A DNA stretch of 64,000 nt from Sporomusa malonica. GTDB lineage: Bacteria > Bacillota > Negativicutes > Sporomusales > Sporomusaceae. The DNA is taken from the NCBI RefSeq assembly GCF_900176355.1, contig NZ_FWXI01000001.1:310001-374000 (forward strand), written 5' to 3'. Made by a program: the position numbers and the translations under genes. Numbering within the stretch: position 1 is the stretch's first letter; the number at the start of each line of letters is the position of its first letter. This document shows positions 1 to 7,877 of this stretch, piece by piece. The notes below the pieces were generated by a model that had not been told where the DNA came from, ran no database searches, and was given only the letters and a program-made list of their open reading frames with translations.

Positions 1-191
1 ACTGTAACAAAGGCGTCACCGGGAATGCCGCCCAAAATATCTTGCTAAACCATGGCTTTAAGCAGGTGTTTAATCTCTCGGATGGATACAAGAATTACGG
101 TAAACAACATCAAAGCTCGCCCATCAACCATCCGAATAAGTGTTTTTCGAGATCAGCTCATCGATACAACCTGAGAGATCCCCACGCTTAG
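1..191 (+). CDS. C-terminal part of a rhodanese-domain protein (5' end outside window)
   Basis: The reading frame starting at base 3 is open from the window edge to a TAG at 189-191 and encodes about 62 residues. It begins with CNKGVTGNAAQNILLNHGF, the catalytic-cysteine loop and following helix of a rhodanese domain of the kind fused to pyridine-nucleotide disulfide (CoA-disulfide) reductases. The remainder (NLSDGYKNYG) is the usual last strand, followed by a non-conserved tail. The stop codon lies inside the downstream terminator hairpin. Whether this is a free rhodanese or the end of a longer flavoprotein cannot be decided because the rest is outside the window. Confidence 0.75.
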   Translation, partial: CNKGVTGNAAQNILLNHGFKQVFNLSDGYKNYGKQHQSSPINHPNKCFSRSAHRYNLRDPHA

Positions 192-207
192 CGGGGATCT
201 CTTTCTT
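175..207 (+). terminator. Intrinsic terminator after the rhodanese gene
   Basis: GAGATCCCC (175-183) pairs perfectly with GGGGATCTC (193-201) and is followed by TTTCTTA. It overlaps the stop codon of the partial gene and directly abuts the dispersed repeat at 209. Confidence 0.8.
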
Positions 208-208
208 A

Positions 209-297
209 TCCTGTAAGAAAGTATAACTTTCCGTCTGGATAAGGGCAACATCGGCTTCCGCTGTCGCTAAGGCTCGGCGCAAGCCGTGTTTTCTTTA
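209..297 (+). repeat. Dispersed intergenic repeat, copy 1 (full length)
   Basis: About 89 bp running from TCCTGTAAGAAAGTATAACT to CAAGCCGTGTTTTCTTTA. Near-identical copies lie at 30727-30814 (opposite strand) and 45325-45413, and a 3' half copy at 32377-32419. It contains short self-complementary pieces (GAAAGTATAACTTTC; GGCTCGGCGCAAGCC). It lies immediately after a terminator hairpin, as does copy 4. No protein reading is supported. Confidence 0.85.
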
Positions 298-335
298 TCG
301 TTTAGTTGAGGATGTACGGAAAGTAAGATACGATC

Positions 336-806
336 TCACTCAGCACCAGCCTTTTTAAAAACTTGGTATAAAGCAGTACTAAAGATTTGAATTCCTTCCA
401 GTGTTGTATCACGCTTTTCCTTGGGTATATTCTCCAATATAGCTTCAAAATAGCGATCCGAGTTTAGCTCGATCTCTTTAAAAGTAAGTTTTCCTCTTTC
501 TGTAAGTTCGATATCCACATATCTGCGGTCATCAGAGTTAGGTTTTCTCTGAAGATAGCCCTTATTTACTAAGTCTTCCACGGTTCTACTTACTGCACTT
601 TTACTAATGTTTAATCGGCCTGCTAGCTCATTTACCGAGATCTTTTTCTCTTGCGCGGTTTCCCAAATAACATGGCATTGGGCATATGTACAATCGTAGC
701 AAAATGTTTTTTTGCCTTCCAGTACACCTAAACTTCTCATAAAAATTTTTATAGTATTTCTCACAATCGAAATATTAGTAGGCTCCTTTGTCATTGCATC
801 TACCAT
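336..806 (-). CDS. MarR-family transcriptional regulator
   Basis: A winged-helix repressor of about 156 residues. The middle carries a clear MarR DNA-binding core: helix-turn-helix AGRLNISKSAVSRTVEDL, then the wing with GYLQRKPNSDDRRYVDIELT, then a long C-terminal dimerisation helix. Two cysteines in the N-terminal third (FCYDCTYAQC) form a Cys cluster that could sense redox state or metal, though this is only inference. The start is uncertain: the frame opens at a TTG at 836, but ATG codons at 806 and 794 are more plausible and none has a strong ribosome-binding site. It is divergent from the cysteine desulfurase gene at 1014, which is a likely target. The intergenic region holds an imperfect palindrome GTTGACTATGTTAAC near 842. 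Confidence 0.85.
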   Translation of the reverse strand: MVDAMTKEPTNISIVRNTIKIFMRSLGVLEGKKTFCYDCTYAQCHVIWETAQEKKISVNELAGRLNISKSAVSRTVEDLVNKGYLQRKPNSDDRRYVDIELTERGKLTFKEIELNSDRYFEAILENIPKEKRDTTLEGIQIFSTALYQVFKKAGAE

Positions 807-1013
807 CTTTCTATTAGTATGATTAATTAACAACAAAAACTGTTGACTATGTTAACTATCGATGATATGATTTGATTATACATATAATTCCAGAAGATGT
901 AAATAGAGTTGATGCTTTTTATACAAATCTTTGTTAAATCACACACGGATAAGCGAATGGTATGAAGTGTTCCTGGCGATGGATTCATCGAAATGAACAA
1001 AAGGTGGTTGACT

Positions 1014-2162
1014 ATGCCTATCTACCTTGATAATGCAGCTACATCCTACCCAAAGCCTGACGCAGTAGCCGACTCTGTGTATCATTTTATGAAGCATATT
1101 GGTGCTAATGCAGGTCGGGGGGCATACGCTAGGGCGAGAGACGCCGACGATAGGGTCTATCAAGTTAGAAAGCTGCTTTGTCGGTTATTTAACCATACTG
1201 ATCCAGAGCATGTTATTTTTGCATCCAATGTGACTGAGGCCATTAATTTAGCGATACGCGGTATTGTTAAGCCCGGAGGACATGTCATTACCAGTAGTAT
1301 TGAGCACAATGCGGTCTGGCGGTGCTTAAAGATGTTGGAACGGGACTACGATATCCGAATTTCTACTGTTCCTTGTGATAGCAGTGGCATGACTGACGTT
1401 GGGATGATTGAAGCACTGGTACAGCCAAACACCCAGCTTTTTGTATTTACTCACGCTTCCAATGTACTGGGAACTATCCAGCCTATCCGACAAATTGGGA
1501 GAATTGCTAGGCAGCATGACATTCTGTTCTTAGTAGATAGTGCTCAGACTGCTGGTGCCTACCCAATTGATATAGAGGAAGATTATATTGATATATTGGC
1601 TTTTACCGGCCACAAGAGTTTACTGGGCCCTATGGGTACCGGGGGACTTGTGGTAAATTATGAGGGAATGATTCGTCCACAAAAAGCAGGAGGTACAGGG
1701 AGAGACTCAATTTCACCATATCAACCTGACTATCTCCCCGATGGTTTAGAGGCAGGTACTCTTAATGTAGGTGGAATTATCGGATTGGGGGCAGCGGTAA
1801 GTTTTATTCTGGATGAGACTGTTGAAGAAATCAGAAAGAAAGAGCGGTTCTTGACTCACTATGCACTTAAACAATTGCAAGATCTAGACCAAGTAATAAT
1901 ATATGGGCCAGGTGATCCAGACAAGATGGTAGGAGTAATTTCTTTCAATTTACTAGACACTCCGGCGGTTGAGGTAGCTTATATATTAGATGAGGTATAC
2001 GAAATTATGGTCAGGGCTGGATTGCATTGTGCGCCGACTGCTCATCGATTAATTGGCACGGAATTGGTTGGGACTGTTAGGATGAGTTTCGGATACTTTA
2101 ATGAGAAGGAAGATATTGATATTATCATGTCTGCTCTAGCACAGATCATTTCGAAATTATGA
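1014..2162 (+). CDS. Cysteine desulfurase family protein (aminotransferase class V fold)
   Basis: A PLP enzyme of 382 residues expected to remove sulfur (or selenium) from cysteine (or selenocysteine). It starts with the family signature YLDNAATSYPKP, has the PLP-lysine in FTGHKSLLGP (Lys201) and a candidate catalytic cysteine in GLHCAPTAH (Cys339). The protein resembles the compact CsdA/SufS-like group rather than IscS. The start at 1014 is preferred over an ATG at 993 because AAAGGTGG ends 6 nt before it. Two small genes follow closely, suggesting an operon. The sulfur acceptor is unknown; the thiol-rich locus after 2865 and the selenoenzyme at 54296 are possible contexts, but nothing in the sequence proves a link. 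Confidence 0.9.
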   Translation: MPIYLDNAATSYPKPDAVADSVYHFMKHIGANAGRGAYARARDADDRVYQVRKLLCRLFNHTDPEHVIFASNVTEAINLAIRGIVKPGGHVITSSIEHNAVWRCLKMLERDYDIRISTVPCDSSGMTDVGMIEALVQPNTQLFVFTHASNVLGTIQPIRQIGRIARQHDILFLVDSAQTAGAYPIDIEEDYIDILAFTGHKSLLGPMGTGGLVVNYEGMIRPQKAGGTGRDSISPYQPDYLPDGLEAGTLNVGGIIGLGAAVSFILDETVEEIRKKERFLTHYALKQLQDLDQVIIYGPGDPDKMVGVISFNLLDTPAVEVAYILDEVYEIMVRAGLHCAPTAHRLIGTELVGTVRMSFGYFNEKEDIDIIMSALAQIISKL

Positions 2163-2178
2163 AAGGGGATGATGCGAT

Positions 2179-2349
2179 ATGGGCAAAGTGTTTGTATCGT
2201 TTGATGAGTCTGAGCAATTATTGCTAAAAAGCATCTATTACGATGAAGACCCTGACGAAGCCCTGGAATTCGTTCTAAAACACATTATACCTAAGGTTAA
2301 AAAAGATATGTCTTGCCTGGCGAACACGTTGTCGGCCCAGAAAGGGTAA
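2179..2349 (+). CDS. Small hypothetical protein (56 aa)
   Basis: An ATG at 2179 preceded by AAAGGGG (spacing about 10 nt) opens a 56-residue frame, MGKVFVSFDESEQLL to a TAA at 2347. The product is acidic in the first half (YYDEDPDEALEF) and predicted helical, with one cysteine. It begins 17 nt after the cysteine desulfurase stop, so it is probably co-transcribed. No family was recognised. A role as a partner or sulfur acceptor of the desulfurase is possible only by position. Confidence 0.55.
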   Translation: MGKVFVSFDESEQLLLKSIYYDEDPDEALEFVLKHIIPKVKKDMSCLANTLSAQKG

Positions 2350-2372
2350 AAAGCGATAGGGGGCTTGCGAAT

Positions 2373-2600
2373 ATGTCAATCAAATGTGTAACTTGTGGTA
2401 TTGCAGATAAAACACCTGATGGTAAGTTATGGTGTATTAAGTACAAATTTGAGATATCTGACGAAACTGCAGCAAACAGGTCTGATTGTTATTATTTTAT
2501 TAAACCTCAGTTCGAAGATGGGGAGCCTATGTCTGTGTTACAAAATCTGATGATCAAGGAATGCGAACTTTCGTCTAGGCGAATGCGAGGCCCGGTTTAG
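2373..2600 (+). CDS. Small Cys-containing protein (75 aa), possible zinc-ribbon-like
   Basis: The ATG at 2373 follows a purine-rich GGGGG stretch and is preferred over an upstream ATG at 2313, which lies inside the preceding small gene. The 75-residue product starts MSIKCVTCGIADKTPDGKLWC, with a CxxC pair plus a later Cys and a further Cys in SDCYYF. This looks like a small zinc or iron-sulfur binding fold. It is third in the apparent operon with the cysteine desulfurase. No family name is claimed. Confidence 0.6.
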   Translation: MSIKCVTCGIADKTPDGKLWCIKYKFEISDETAANRSDCYYFIKPQFEDGEPMSVLQNLMIKECELSSRRMRGPV

Positions 2601-2753
2601 AATTCGACGTCTAGTATGAATGTATGTCTACGTTTTCGCTGGATGGTGCGGACATCCAATGCAATTGGCAAAAGAATTACATGATAATTTTTGATAGAGT
2701 CATTCGTGCCTATGAGTAACTGTGATGATAAGAGCATAAGTGGGCAAATCAAT

Positions 2754-2793
2754 AGGGGGTTGCTGAAAGCAATCCCCCTGTTTGTTTTTTATT
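2754..2793 (+). terminator. Intrinsic terminator
   Basis: AGGGGGTTGCT (2754-2764) pairs with AGCAATCCCCCT (2768-2779) with one bulge, followed by GTTTGTTTTTTATTT. It ends the cysteine desulfurase operon, lying about 150 nt downstream of the last gene. Confidence 0.8.
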
Positions 2794-2864
2794 TCAAGTT
2801 CCTTGACATGCGCATCGTGAATAATTGTTTGATTTTACAGGTCTTACATATCACTAACGAAAAT

Positions 2865-3395
2865 TTACTTACACGGAGAGCAACTACAGCAACTAGGGGC
2901 TAAAGTGCTCACGTTGATATCATTTCCTTGAAATTTCGTTTGTTGAACATGATCGGCAACCTTTTGTGCGTATTGATCTATTTCGGCCCTGGGCATGTCG
3001 AAAATTTCAAAGTATTTATCGCGATCGAAACTATAGAGCCGAATAGCTTCTACAATCGTTGGGTTAAAGTCGGGAATACGTGTTTTCATGATTTGTGTAC
3101 CGCAGTGCAGGAAGCACCCTTCAATAACGATGGTTTCAGGGGCTTTTTTCACTAAATCTACAAAACCGGAGTCGCCAGTAACCGCATCTCCCAGGCAGAT
3201 CCTGACTGAAGCATCTCTTTCCGATTGGTAAGCCAAAATATTAGCGGCAACACGAGCTATTTCACCCTTGATACAACCGCCTTCACAAGCCATTATGGCT
3301 GTTTTGGGCGAACCGCGCAACACCTTTTCTACATAGCGTGCACCTTCGGCACAGATTCTTCTTCCTCCGGTTAATTCTCCACACCCATTTGACAA
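2865..3395 (-). CDS. Putative zinc-binding protein, DGC-domain family, with Cys-rich tail
   Basis: A 176-residue cytosolic protein of the DGC family (named for a conserved Asp-Gly-Cys; annotated as putative zinc-binding). It contains conserved cysteines in ACEGGCIKGEIARVAAN, an RICLGDAVTGDSGF segment and VIEGCFLHCG. The function of this family is not established. The C-terminus carries an added cysteine-rich tail, APSCCSCSPCK, that looks metallothionein-like. The start is a TTG at 3395, chosen because GAGGAGG lies 8 nt upstream. It follows the AhpD-like gene by about 50 nt and the sigma factor gene further up, all on the same strand. Two more DGC genes lie at 5172 and 5585. Confidence 0.85.
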   Translation of the reverse strand: MSNGCGELTGGRRICAEGARYVEKVLRGSPKTAIMACEGGCIKGEIARVAANILAYQSERDASVRICLGDAVTGDSGFVDLVKKAPETIVIEGCFLHCGTQIMKTRIPDFNPTIVEAIRLYSFDRDKYFEIFDMPRAEIDQYAQKVADHVQQTKFQGNDINVSTLAPSCCSCSPCK

Positions 3396-3446
3396 CTGCT
3401 ATTCCTCCTCAGATAAACTTGTAATAATGAATTAATATACTGCGAA

Positions 3447-3719
3447 TTAGCAACAAGAACCACCGCTGCAATCACATACATTGCCTGTCGAACCAGGGTT
3501 TGCTGACGGCTTACCTTGTAGGGCAGCGGCATGTTCATCCATTTTAAAAGCGGCACCTTTTCTCACTGTTTTGCCAATGTTGATTGCGGCACTTATTTCT
3601 TGTTCACTGGCGCCATGATCTTTTGCCTTGTTGACATGATAGTCAAGACAAGGTTGGCAGTTTGCACCAATTGACGCCCCAATAGCGATAAGTTCAGTAA
3701 GTTTTTCATCAAAAACCAT
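3447..3719 (-). CDS. AhpD-like / carboxymuconolactone decarboxylase family protein with Cys-rich tail
   Basis: A 90-residue protein with the AhpD fold signature CQPCLDYHVNKAKDHGAS, where the CxxC and the following histidine form the peroxidase/thiol-reductase site. Typical members are about this size. The last residues (NVCDCSGGSCC) are an unusual Cys-rich extension similar in character to the tail of the neighbouring DGC protein. A very strong ribosome-binding site (AAAGGAGGTGA) precedes the ATG at 3719. Co-directional with the ECF sigma factor gene upstream. A role in thiol or metal(loid) stress is inferred. Confidence 0.88.
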   Translation of the reverse strand: MVFDEKLTELIAIGASIGANCQPCLDYHVNKAKDHGASEQEISAAINIGKTVRKGAAFKMDEHAAALQGKPSANPGSTGNVCDCSGGSCC

Positions 3720-3778
3720 TCTGCGTCACCTCCTTTTATTACTATAGACGGAAGTCACGCCGAAAAGGATACAACAAA

Positions 3779-4432
3779 TCAAGTACTTTTATTTTTTAAT
3801 GGCCCCTTTGGTTCGCATGCAAGTACATTTCGCTCATCCCGGTAGAAGTTACAGTTTTTTGAGTAATCTTCCTTGAGCTTGGCCTTTGCCCGGTGAAGGC
3901 GGATTTTTACCACATCCAGACTAAGACCTAAAACTTCAGCAATTTCTTTGTTTTTAAGTCCCTCGAGTTCACTTAGAATAACTACAGTACGATACATTTC
4001 GGGTAAATTGTCGATGAACGAGCGTATGCATGAATTCATTTCTTTATAAATAAGTTGCGATTCTGGCAAAGAACTTTTTGGAACTTCGGCTAGTTTATTA
4101 ATGTCTATATCAATCTCAATAGCCTCTTCTTGAGGCCTGGGTTGTTGTATTGTTTTCCTAACTTCTCGGCTATAGGGGGCACTACGCATTTTGTCAATAG
4201 CAGCATTGGTGGCAATGCGGTAAATCCAGGTAGAAAGCTGAGATTCGTTTCGGAAGGTATCAACTGACTGACCAATTTTAATGAAGATTTCCTGAGTTAA
4301 ATCCTCTGCTTCCTGGTGGCCGACTAGCTGGGTGACATAGCGATGTATTTTAGGCCAAAATGATAAATAGATGTCCTCGAAGTTGACTGGTGTTGAGCAG
4401 TTAGTTATCTCTGCGTCTTTGTCCCTGTTCAC
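3779..4432 (-). CDS. ECF-type RNA polymerase sigma factor with C-terminal Cys extension
   Basis: A 217-residue sigma-70 family factor of the extracytoplasmic-function type. Region 2 is seen in AEDLTQEIFIKIGQSVDTF and STWIYRIATNAAIDKMR; region 4 in KNKEIAEVLGLSLDVVKIRLHRAK. After region 4 there is an added segment, CNFYRDERNVLACEPK, with two cysteines. No anti-sigma gene is adjacent. By analogy with CorE-type sigma factors, which carry a regulatory Cys-rich C-terminal segment, this tail may be the sensor; that is inference. The GTG start follows AAGGAAGG. It heads the sigma/AhpD-like/DGC gene set. Confidence 0.9.
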   Translation of the reverse strand: MNRDKDAEITNCSTPVNFEDIYLSFWPKIHRYVTQLVGHQEAEDLTQEIFIKIGQSVDTFRNESQLSTWIYRIATNAAIDKMRSAPYSREVRKTIQQPRPQEEAIEIDIDINKLAEVPKSSLPESQLIYKEMNSCIRSFIDNLPEMYRTVVILSELEGLKNKEIAEVLGLSLDVVKIRLHRAKAKLKEDYSKNCNFYRDERNVLACEPKGPLKNKST

Positions 4433-4650
4433 TTAGACACCTTCCTTCTTTTAAATATATTTACTGGAGGTAGTTCCCAAAAAATTCAACTAATGAAGTC
4501 AAAAGTCCTTTCGGTGTTGAAGAAGAAATGGCAAAGATTATCGTTCGAGAATTGAGGGTCTAAGACCTGAGAGCATCGTAAAAATTATTAAGTTTTTTAC
4601 TACAGTAAGAATTAGATTACAGGGTATTGACCCGCCTGGAATATAATGTT

Positions 4651-4676
4651 AATATATTATAAATTAATAATATATT
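4651..4676. promoter_or_regulatory. Inverted repeat, candidate repressor operator
   Basis: AATATATTAT (4651-4660) is exactly repeated in inverse at ATAATATATT (4667-4676) with a 6-nt centre. It lies about 27 nt upstream of the first small gene before the mini-thioredoxin. AT-rich dyads of this form are typical of ArsR/SmtB-type operators, but no ArsR gene is in the window, so the identity of the binding protein is unknown. Confidence 0.45.
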
Positions 4677-4702
4677 GATGGATAGTACGAAGGGGTTACT
4701 CT

Positions 4703-4768
4703 ATGAGTAGATGTACCTGTGGAGCAGCCCAAGAGGTGTCTGAACTACTAGGGGGGATTGCGGAATGA
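4703..4768 (+). CDS. 21-residue Cys-containing leader-like peptide
   Basis: ATG at 4703, preceded by GAAGGGG, encodes MSRCTCGAAQEVSELLGGIAE. It overlaps the mini-thioredoxin start by ATGA, indicating translational coupling. It carries a CxC motif. It may be a real microprotein, a leader that couples translation, or a remnant of a longer protein; the sequence cannot decide. Confidence 0.4.
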   Translation: MSRCTCGAAQEVSELLGGIAE

Positions 4769-4998
4769 AGATTGAAGTATTAGGCATGGGTTGCGCAAAA
4801 TGCCATACTCTTACCGGGCTGGCTATGGAAGCGGTTGCGGAACTGGGTATTACCGCCGAAATTGTTAAAGTTGATAACATGAAAGACATTATGGCCTATG
4901 GGGTCATGACAACTCCGGCGCTTGTTATTGATGGCGTTGTTAAAGTTAAAGGGAAAATTCCAAGTAAGGATGAGATTAAAGCATTTATTAAAGGCTAA
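4765..4998 (+). CDS. Mini-thioredoxin (thioredoxin-family redox-active disulfide protein)
   Basis: A 77-residue protein of the small thioredoxin-fold group common near arsenic and metal resistance genes. It begins MKIEVLGMGCAKCHTL, with the active-site CxxC (Cys10, Cys13), and has the cis-proline region TTPALVID. At half the size of classical thioredoxins it matches the family's usual 75-80 residues. It probably reduces disulfides in a dedicated partner; none is proven here. The ATG overlaps the stop of the upstream 21-residue frame. An intrinsic terminator follows. Confidence 0.9.
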   Translation: MKIEVLGMGCAKCHTLTGLAMEAVAELGITAEIVKVDNMKDIMAYGVMTTPALVIDGVVKVKGKIPSKDEIKAFIKG

Positions 4999-5056
4999 AC
5001 CATAAACAGTAGTGCTTTTTTGCAGCAAAAGTGTATTGCTTCATAGAAAGCATAGT

Positions 5057-5098
5057 GAAAAGACCAGTAAATTCAAATAGATTACTGGTCTTTTCTTT
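5057..5098 (+). terminator. Intrinsic terminator after mini-thioredoxin
   Basis: GAAAAGACCAGTAA pairs with TTACTGGTCTTTTC around an ATTCAAATAGA loop, followed by TTTGATTTT. Strong stem of about 14 bp. Confidence 0.85.
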
Positions 5099-5171
5099 GA
5101 TTTTAATTGACAGAATTTTTAAACGCAAATAATATGGTATTAAACAGAGATATATAAGGGGGAGGGAAACT

Positions 5172-5588
5172 ATGGCAGACTGGGATAGGATAAAGCTAAT
5201 TGCCTGTGGCGGGCAGGATAAAGTTAATGGATTAATTGCTCATGAAGCAATAGTGCAGGCTGGGGCTGAGCTAGCCGAAAATCAGGCCGAAGTCATGTGT
5301 CTAGCAAGAATTGTTGTGGGTAATATTGAGGCTATTGCTAAGCTTGATGGAGTAGCGTGTATAACAGTAGATGGCTGCGCGAGAAAGTGCGCATCAAAAA
5401 ACGTAGAGATCTACGGCGGGGATATCAGGCGGCAGATTGTAATAGCTGATACACTTGTAACATTAGAATCAGAAGATGTAGGCTCAATTGCGGGATTAAA
5501 CCAACGAGGGTTGTCATTGGCTGGAATAGTCGCTCAGGATGTGGCGGCTGCTGTCAAAGAATTGGGACCAAAAGGAGGAAATGTATGA
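5172..5588 (+). CDS. Putative zinc-binding protein, DGC-domain family
   Basis: A 138-residue member of the same family as the product at 2865. It shows LIACGGQDKVNGLIAHEAI at the N-terminus, a central CLARIVVGNIEAIAKLDG and VDGCARKCASKNVEIYGG, the family's Cys pair. It lacks a Cys-rich tail. The ATG follows GGGGGAGGG. Its stop overlaps the start of the next DGC gene (ATGATG), so the two are translationally coupled. Function of the family is unknown; metal binding is suggested by the conserved cysteines. Confidence 0.85.
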   Translation: MADWDRIKLIACGGQDKVNGLIAHEAIVQAGAELAENQAEVMCLARIVVGNIEAIAKLDGVACITVDGCARKCASKNVEIYGGDIRRQIVIADTLVTLESEDVGSIAGLNQRGLSLAGIVAQDVAAAVKELGPKGGNV

Positions 5589-6100
5589 TGGAGAGCGGCG
5601 CTTTCCGCGTTGGTATAGTTGCTTGTAGTGGTGTTGACTGTCTGGGCGGGGTAATAGCCAGGATGGCGGCAGGGAAAGTCATTAGCGAACTACGGCCTGG
5701 ACAGACTGTGGGTCAGTGTCTGCCGCTCTTTTTAACTGGGAACATGAAAGAACAGGAATTTGCCAGGATTTATCCAACAATAACGGTGGAGGGATGCAGT
5801 CAGGCTTGCGCCTGTGGTGTGGTGGAAAAATATAGTGGCAAAGTTATTGTTTCCGCATCAGTGCCCGATGTTCTCGGGAGTGAGATCGCTGCTTTGCCGG
5901 CTGCAACAGAGGCGGTTGTCGCTAGCACATATGCAGAAAAGGTTAATGCAGTTATCAGCGATGTAACAGCTAAGGTTGATGGATTGCTGGCAATGTTGGC
6001 GCGTATGACCGGGGAAAAAAGTAAACATACTTGTAACTGTGGCTGCGGTAGTGCTGACAGCAAAAATTGTGATTGTAGCAATGGCTGTAATTGTATATAA
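5585..6100 (+). CDS. Putative zinc-binding protein, DGC-domain family, with long Cys-rich tail
   Basis: A 171-residue DGC-family protein overlapping the previous gene by 4 nt; the second ATG at 5588 is equally possible. It has ACSGVDCLGGVIARMAAGK near the N-terminus and VEGCSQACACGVVEKYSG in the middle. The last 25 residues are metallothionein-like: CNCGCG and CDCSNGCNCI supply nine cysteines in about 22 residues. This is the largest of the Cys tails in the locus. A metal or metalloid chaperone or sensor role is inferred, not shown. Confidence 0.85.
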   Translation: MMESGAFRVGIVACSGVDCLGGVIARMAAGKVISELRPGQTVGQCLPLFLTGNMKEQEFARIYPTITVEGCSQACACGVVEKYSGKVIVSASVPDVLGSEIAALPAATEAVVASTYAEKVNAVISDVTAKVDGLLAMLARMTGEKSKHTCNCGCGSADSKNCDCSNGCNCI

Positions 6101-6140
6101 GCTGAAGATGCAACTGAATTTGTCTATGTCAAATGGAGTA

Positions 6141-6176
6141 AAAGAGTAGTAAACTGGAGTTTACTACTCTTTTTAT
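6141..6176 (+). terminator. Intrinsic terminator after the DGC pair
   Basis: AAAGAGTAGTAAACT (6141-6155) and AGTTTACTACTCTTT (6158-6172) form a perfect stem followed by TTAT. Confidence 0.85.
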
Positions 6177-6313
6177 ATGGAAAAAAAGTCGAAGATTCGG
6201 GAAAGAGCAAGAAGTTTATATAATTTCATCAAATTTATCAAGGGAATCTTAGCTTAAAAAACGAAATCAACATATATTGAGAAAATTCAAAATATATGTT
6301 GGAGGTCGAATTG

Positions 6314-7366
6314 ATGAGTACAAAAGTAGTAGATCAGAGTCAAGGTTTGGACAATTCCAACACCGTTAAATTGCAGGACATTATCGATATGGACTTTCTG
6401 CAAAAGTTCCAGGATACTTTTGCAGAATCTTTAGGAGTGGCAAGTATCACCGTTGATATGGAGGGCAACCCTGTTACTAAGCCCAGTAATTTTACCAGGT
6501 TTTGCATGGAATACACCAGAGGATCAAAAACTGGCCTTGCCCGTTGTATGGAGTGCGACCGCAAAGGCGGAGAGGAATCAGCAAGAACCAATAAACCTGC
6601 TATCTATGACTGTCATGCCGGACTAGTTGACTTTGGTGCACCCATTATGTTGGAGGGACGGCAAATTGGTTCTATCCTGGGCGGACAAGTTTTGACCTCG
6701 GTTCCAGATGAGTTCTATTATCGCAAGGTTGCGCAGGAAATCGGCGTTGACCCTGACGAATACATAGCCGCGTTACGCGAAGTGAAACAAATATCGCGAA
6801 AGAGTCTTGAATCGGCAGCTACTATGTTATATCTGGTTGCTAACACACTCTCTAAGACTTGGTATCAGCAGCATAAACTCAAGCACATGGCAGGATTAAT
6901 CAATGATAGTGTGATTCAAATATCGGCAACAATGGAAGAATTAGCGGCCTCGGCCAGTGATGTGAGCAATAACCAAAATACCTTGAATGCGGAAATCCAG
7001 AATGTAAATATTGTTTCAGGTAAAATTAACGAAGTTATGGACTTTATTAAAGAGATCGCTGATGAAACCCGGCTATTAGGTCTTAACGCCGCCATTGAGG
7101 CCGCTAGGGCTGGGGATGCCGGCCTGGGCTTCGGTGTGGTAGCACAGGAAATCCGGAAACTCTCTGGTGATTCCAAGCAAACGGTCGGCAAAATAAAAGA
7201 GTTTACCACTATTATTCAGGAATCAGTCAATAAGACTGTGACTATGGGGCAGGCTACCTCAGTAACCGTAGAACAACAAGCTGCCGCCATCGAGGAAGTG
7301 ACTGCAAGTATCCAGGAAGTAACAACAATGGCCGAGCAGTTACACACAATGGCAAATGAAAAGTGA
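6314..7366 (+). CDS. Soluble chemoreceptor with PocR sensory domain
   Basis: A 350-residue methyl-accepting chemotaxis protein without membrane segments. Residues about 20-190 form a PocR-type ligand domain ([19 protein letters not shown]; cysteines in [17 protein letters not shown] and YDCHAGL). This domain binds small ligands in regulators such as PocR of propanediol utilisation. Residues about 200-350 are the signalling hairpin with [17 protein letters not shown] at its tip. The start at 6314 is preferred over an ATG at 6296 because GGAGG at 6301 lies between them. A cheW gene follows after 21 nt, so receptor and coupling protein form a dedicated pair. The ligand is unknown. Confidence 0.9.
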   Translation: MSTKVVDQSQGLDNSNTVKLQDIIDMDFLQKFQDTFAESLGVASITVDMEGNPVTKPSNFTRFCMEYTRGSKTGLARCMECDRKGGEESARTNKPAIYDCHAGLVDFGAPIMLEGRQIGSILGGQVLTSVPDEFYYRKVAQEIGVDPDEYIAALREVKQISRKSLESAATMLYLVANTLSKTWYQQHKLKHMAGLINDSVIQISATMEELAASASDVSNNQNTLNAEIQNVNIVSGKINEVMDFIKEIADETRLLGLNAAIEAARAGDAGLGFGVVAQEIRKLSGDSKQTVGKIKEFTTIIQESVNKTVTMGQATSVTVEQQAAAIEEVTASIQEVTTMAEQLHTMANEK

Positions 7367-7387
7367 TAGGTGAAGGGAGGGGGCATA

Positions 7388-7861
7388 ATGGCACGTATTC
7401 AAATGGTTGTATTTGATATTGACGGTAGAGAGTTTGGCATTGATGCAAAACTTGTGAATGGTATTATGAGAGCGAATAAAGTCAGTATTCAAACAGTCCC
7501 AAGTTCTTCTGATGCCATTGAGGGAATGATTAACTGGCGCGGAAAAGTCAGTTATGTACTCAATCTGCGCAAGAAGTTCAAGCTGGATAGGCAGTCTTTC
7601 GCAGAGGAAAGAAAAATAATGATGGCATATGCCAATGATTCAATAGTGGGATTCTTAGTTGACGAAGTGACAGATATTATCACATTTAATTCAGAAGAGA
7701 TTGAGCCGGCTCCTTCATTTATCCAGCAGTCTTTAAATCAATGTATAACAGGCATCGGAAAAATCGAGGATAGATTAGTTGTTATGTTGGATCTGGATAA
7801 AATTCTGGTTAGTGGAGAAGTCGATTCAGCATTACTAGGTAGTCTTATTGTTAGTTCATGA
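7388..7861 (+). CDS. cheW: CheW-type chemotaxis coupling protein
   Basis: A 157-residue CheW domain protein that would link the adjacent receptor to a CheA kinase encoded elsewhere. Family features are VVFDIDGREFGIDAKLVNGI, INWRGKVSYVLNLRKKF and VGFLVDEVTDII. The ATG at 7388 has GGGAGGGGG upstream; an ATG at 7370 would place the ribosome-binding site inside the gene. No CheA, CheB or CheR is nearby. Confidence 0.92.
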   Translation: MARIQMVVFDIDGREFGIDAKLVNGIMRANKVSIQTVPSSSDAIEGMINWRGKVSYVLNLRKKFKLDRQSFAEERKIMMAYANDSIVGFLVDEVTDIITFNSEEIEPAPSFIQQSLNQCITGIGKIEDRLVVMLDLDKILVSGEVDSALLGSLIVSS

Positions 7862-7877
7862 ACCATATCCTTGCATG

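Noticed and set aside
2691-2903. 70-residue frame between the desulfurase operon and the DGC gene
   Set aside because: Runs through the terminator hairpin at 2754 and into the opposite-strand gene; not coding.
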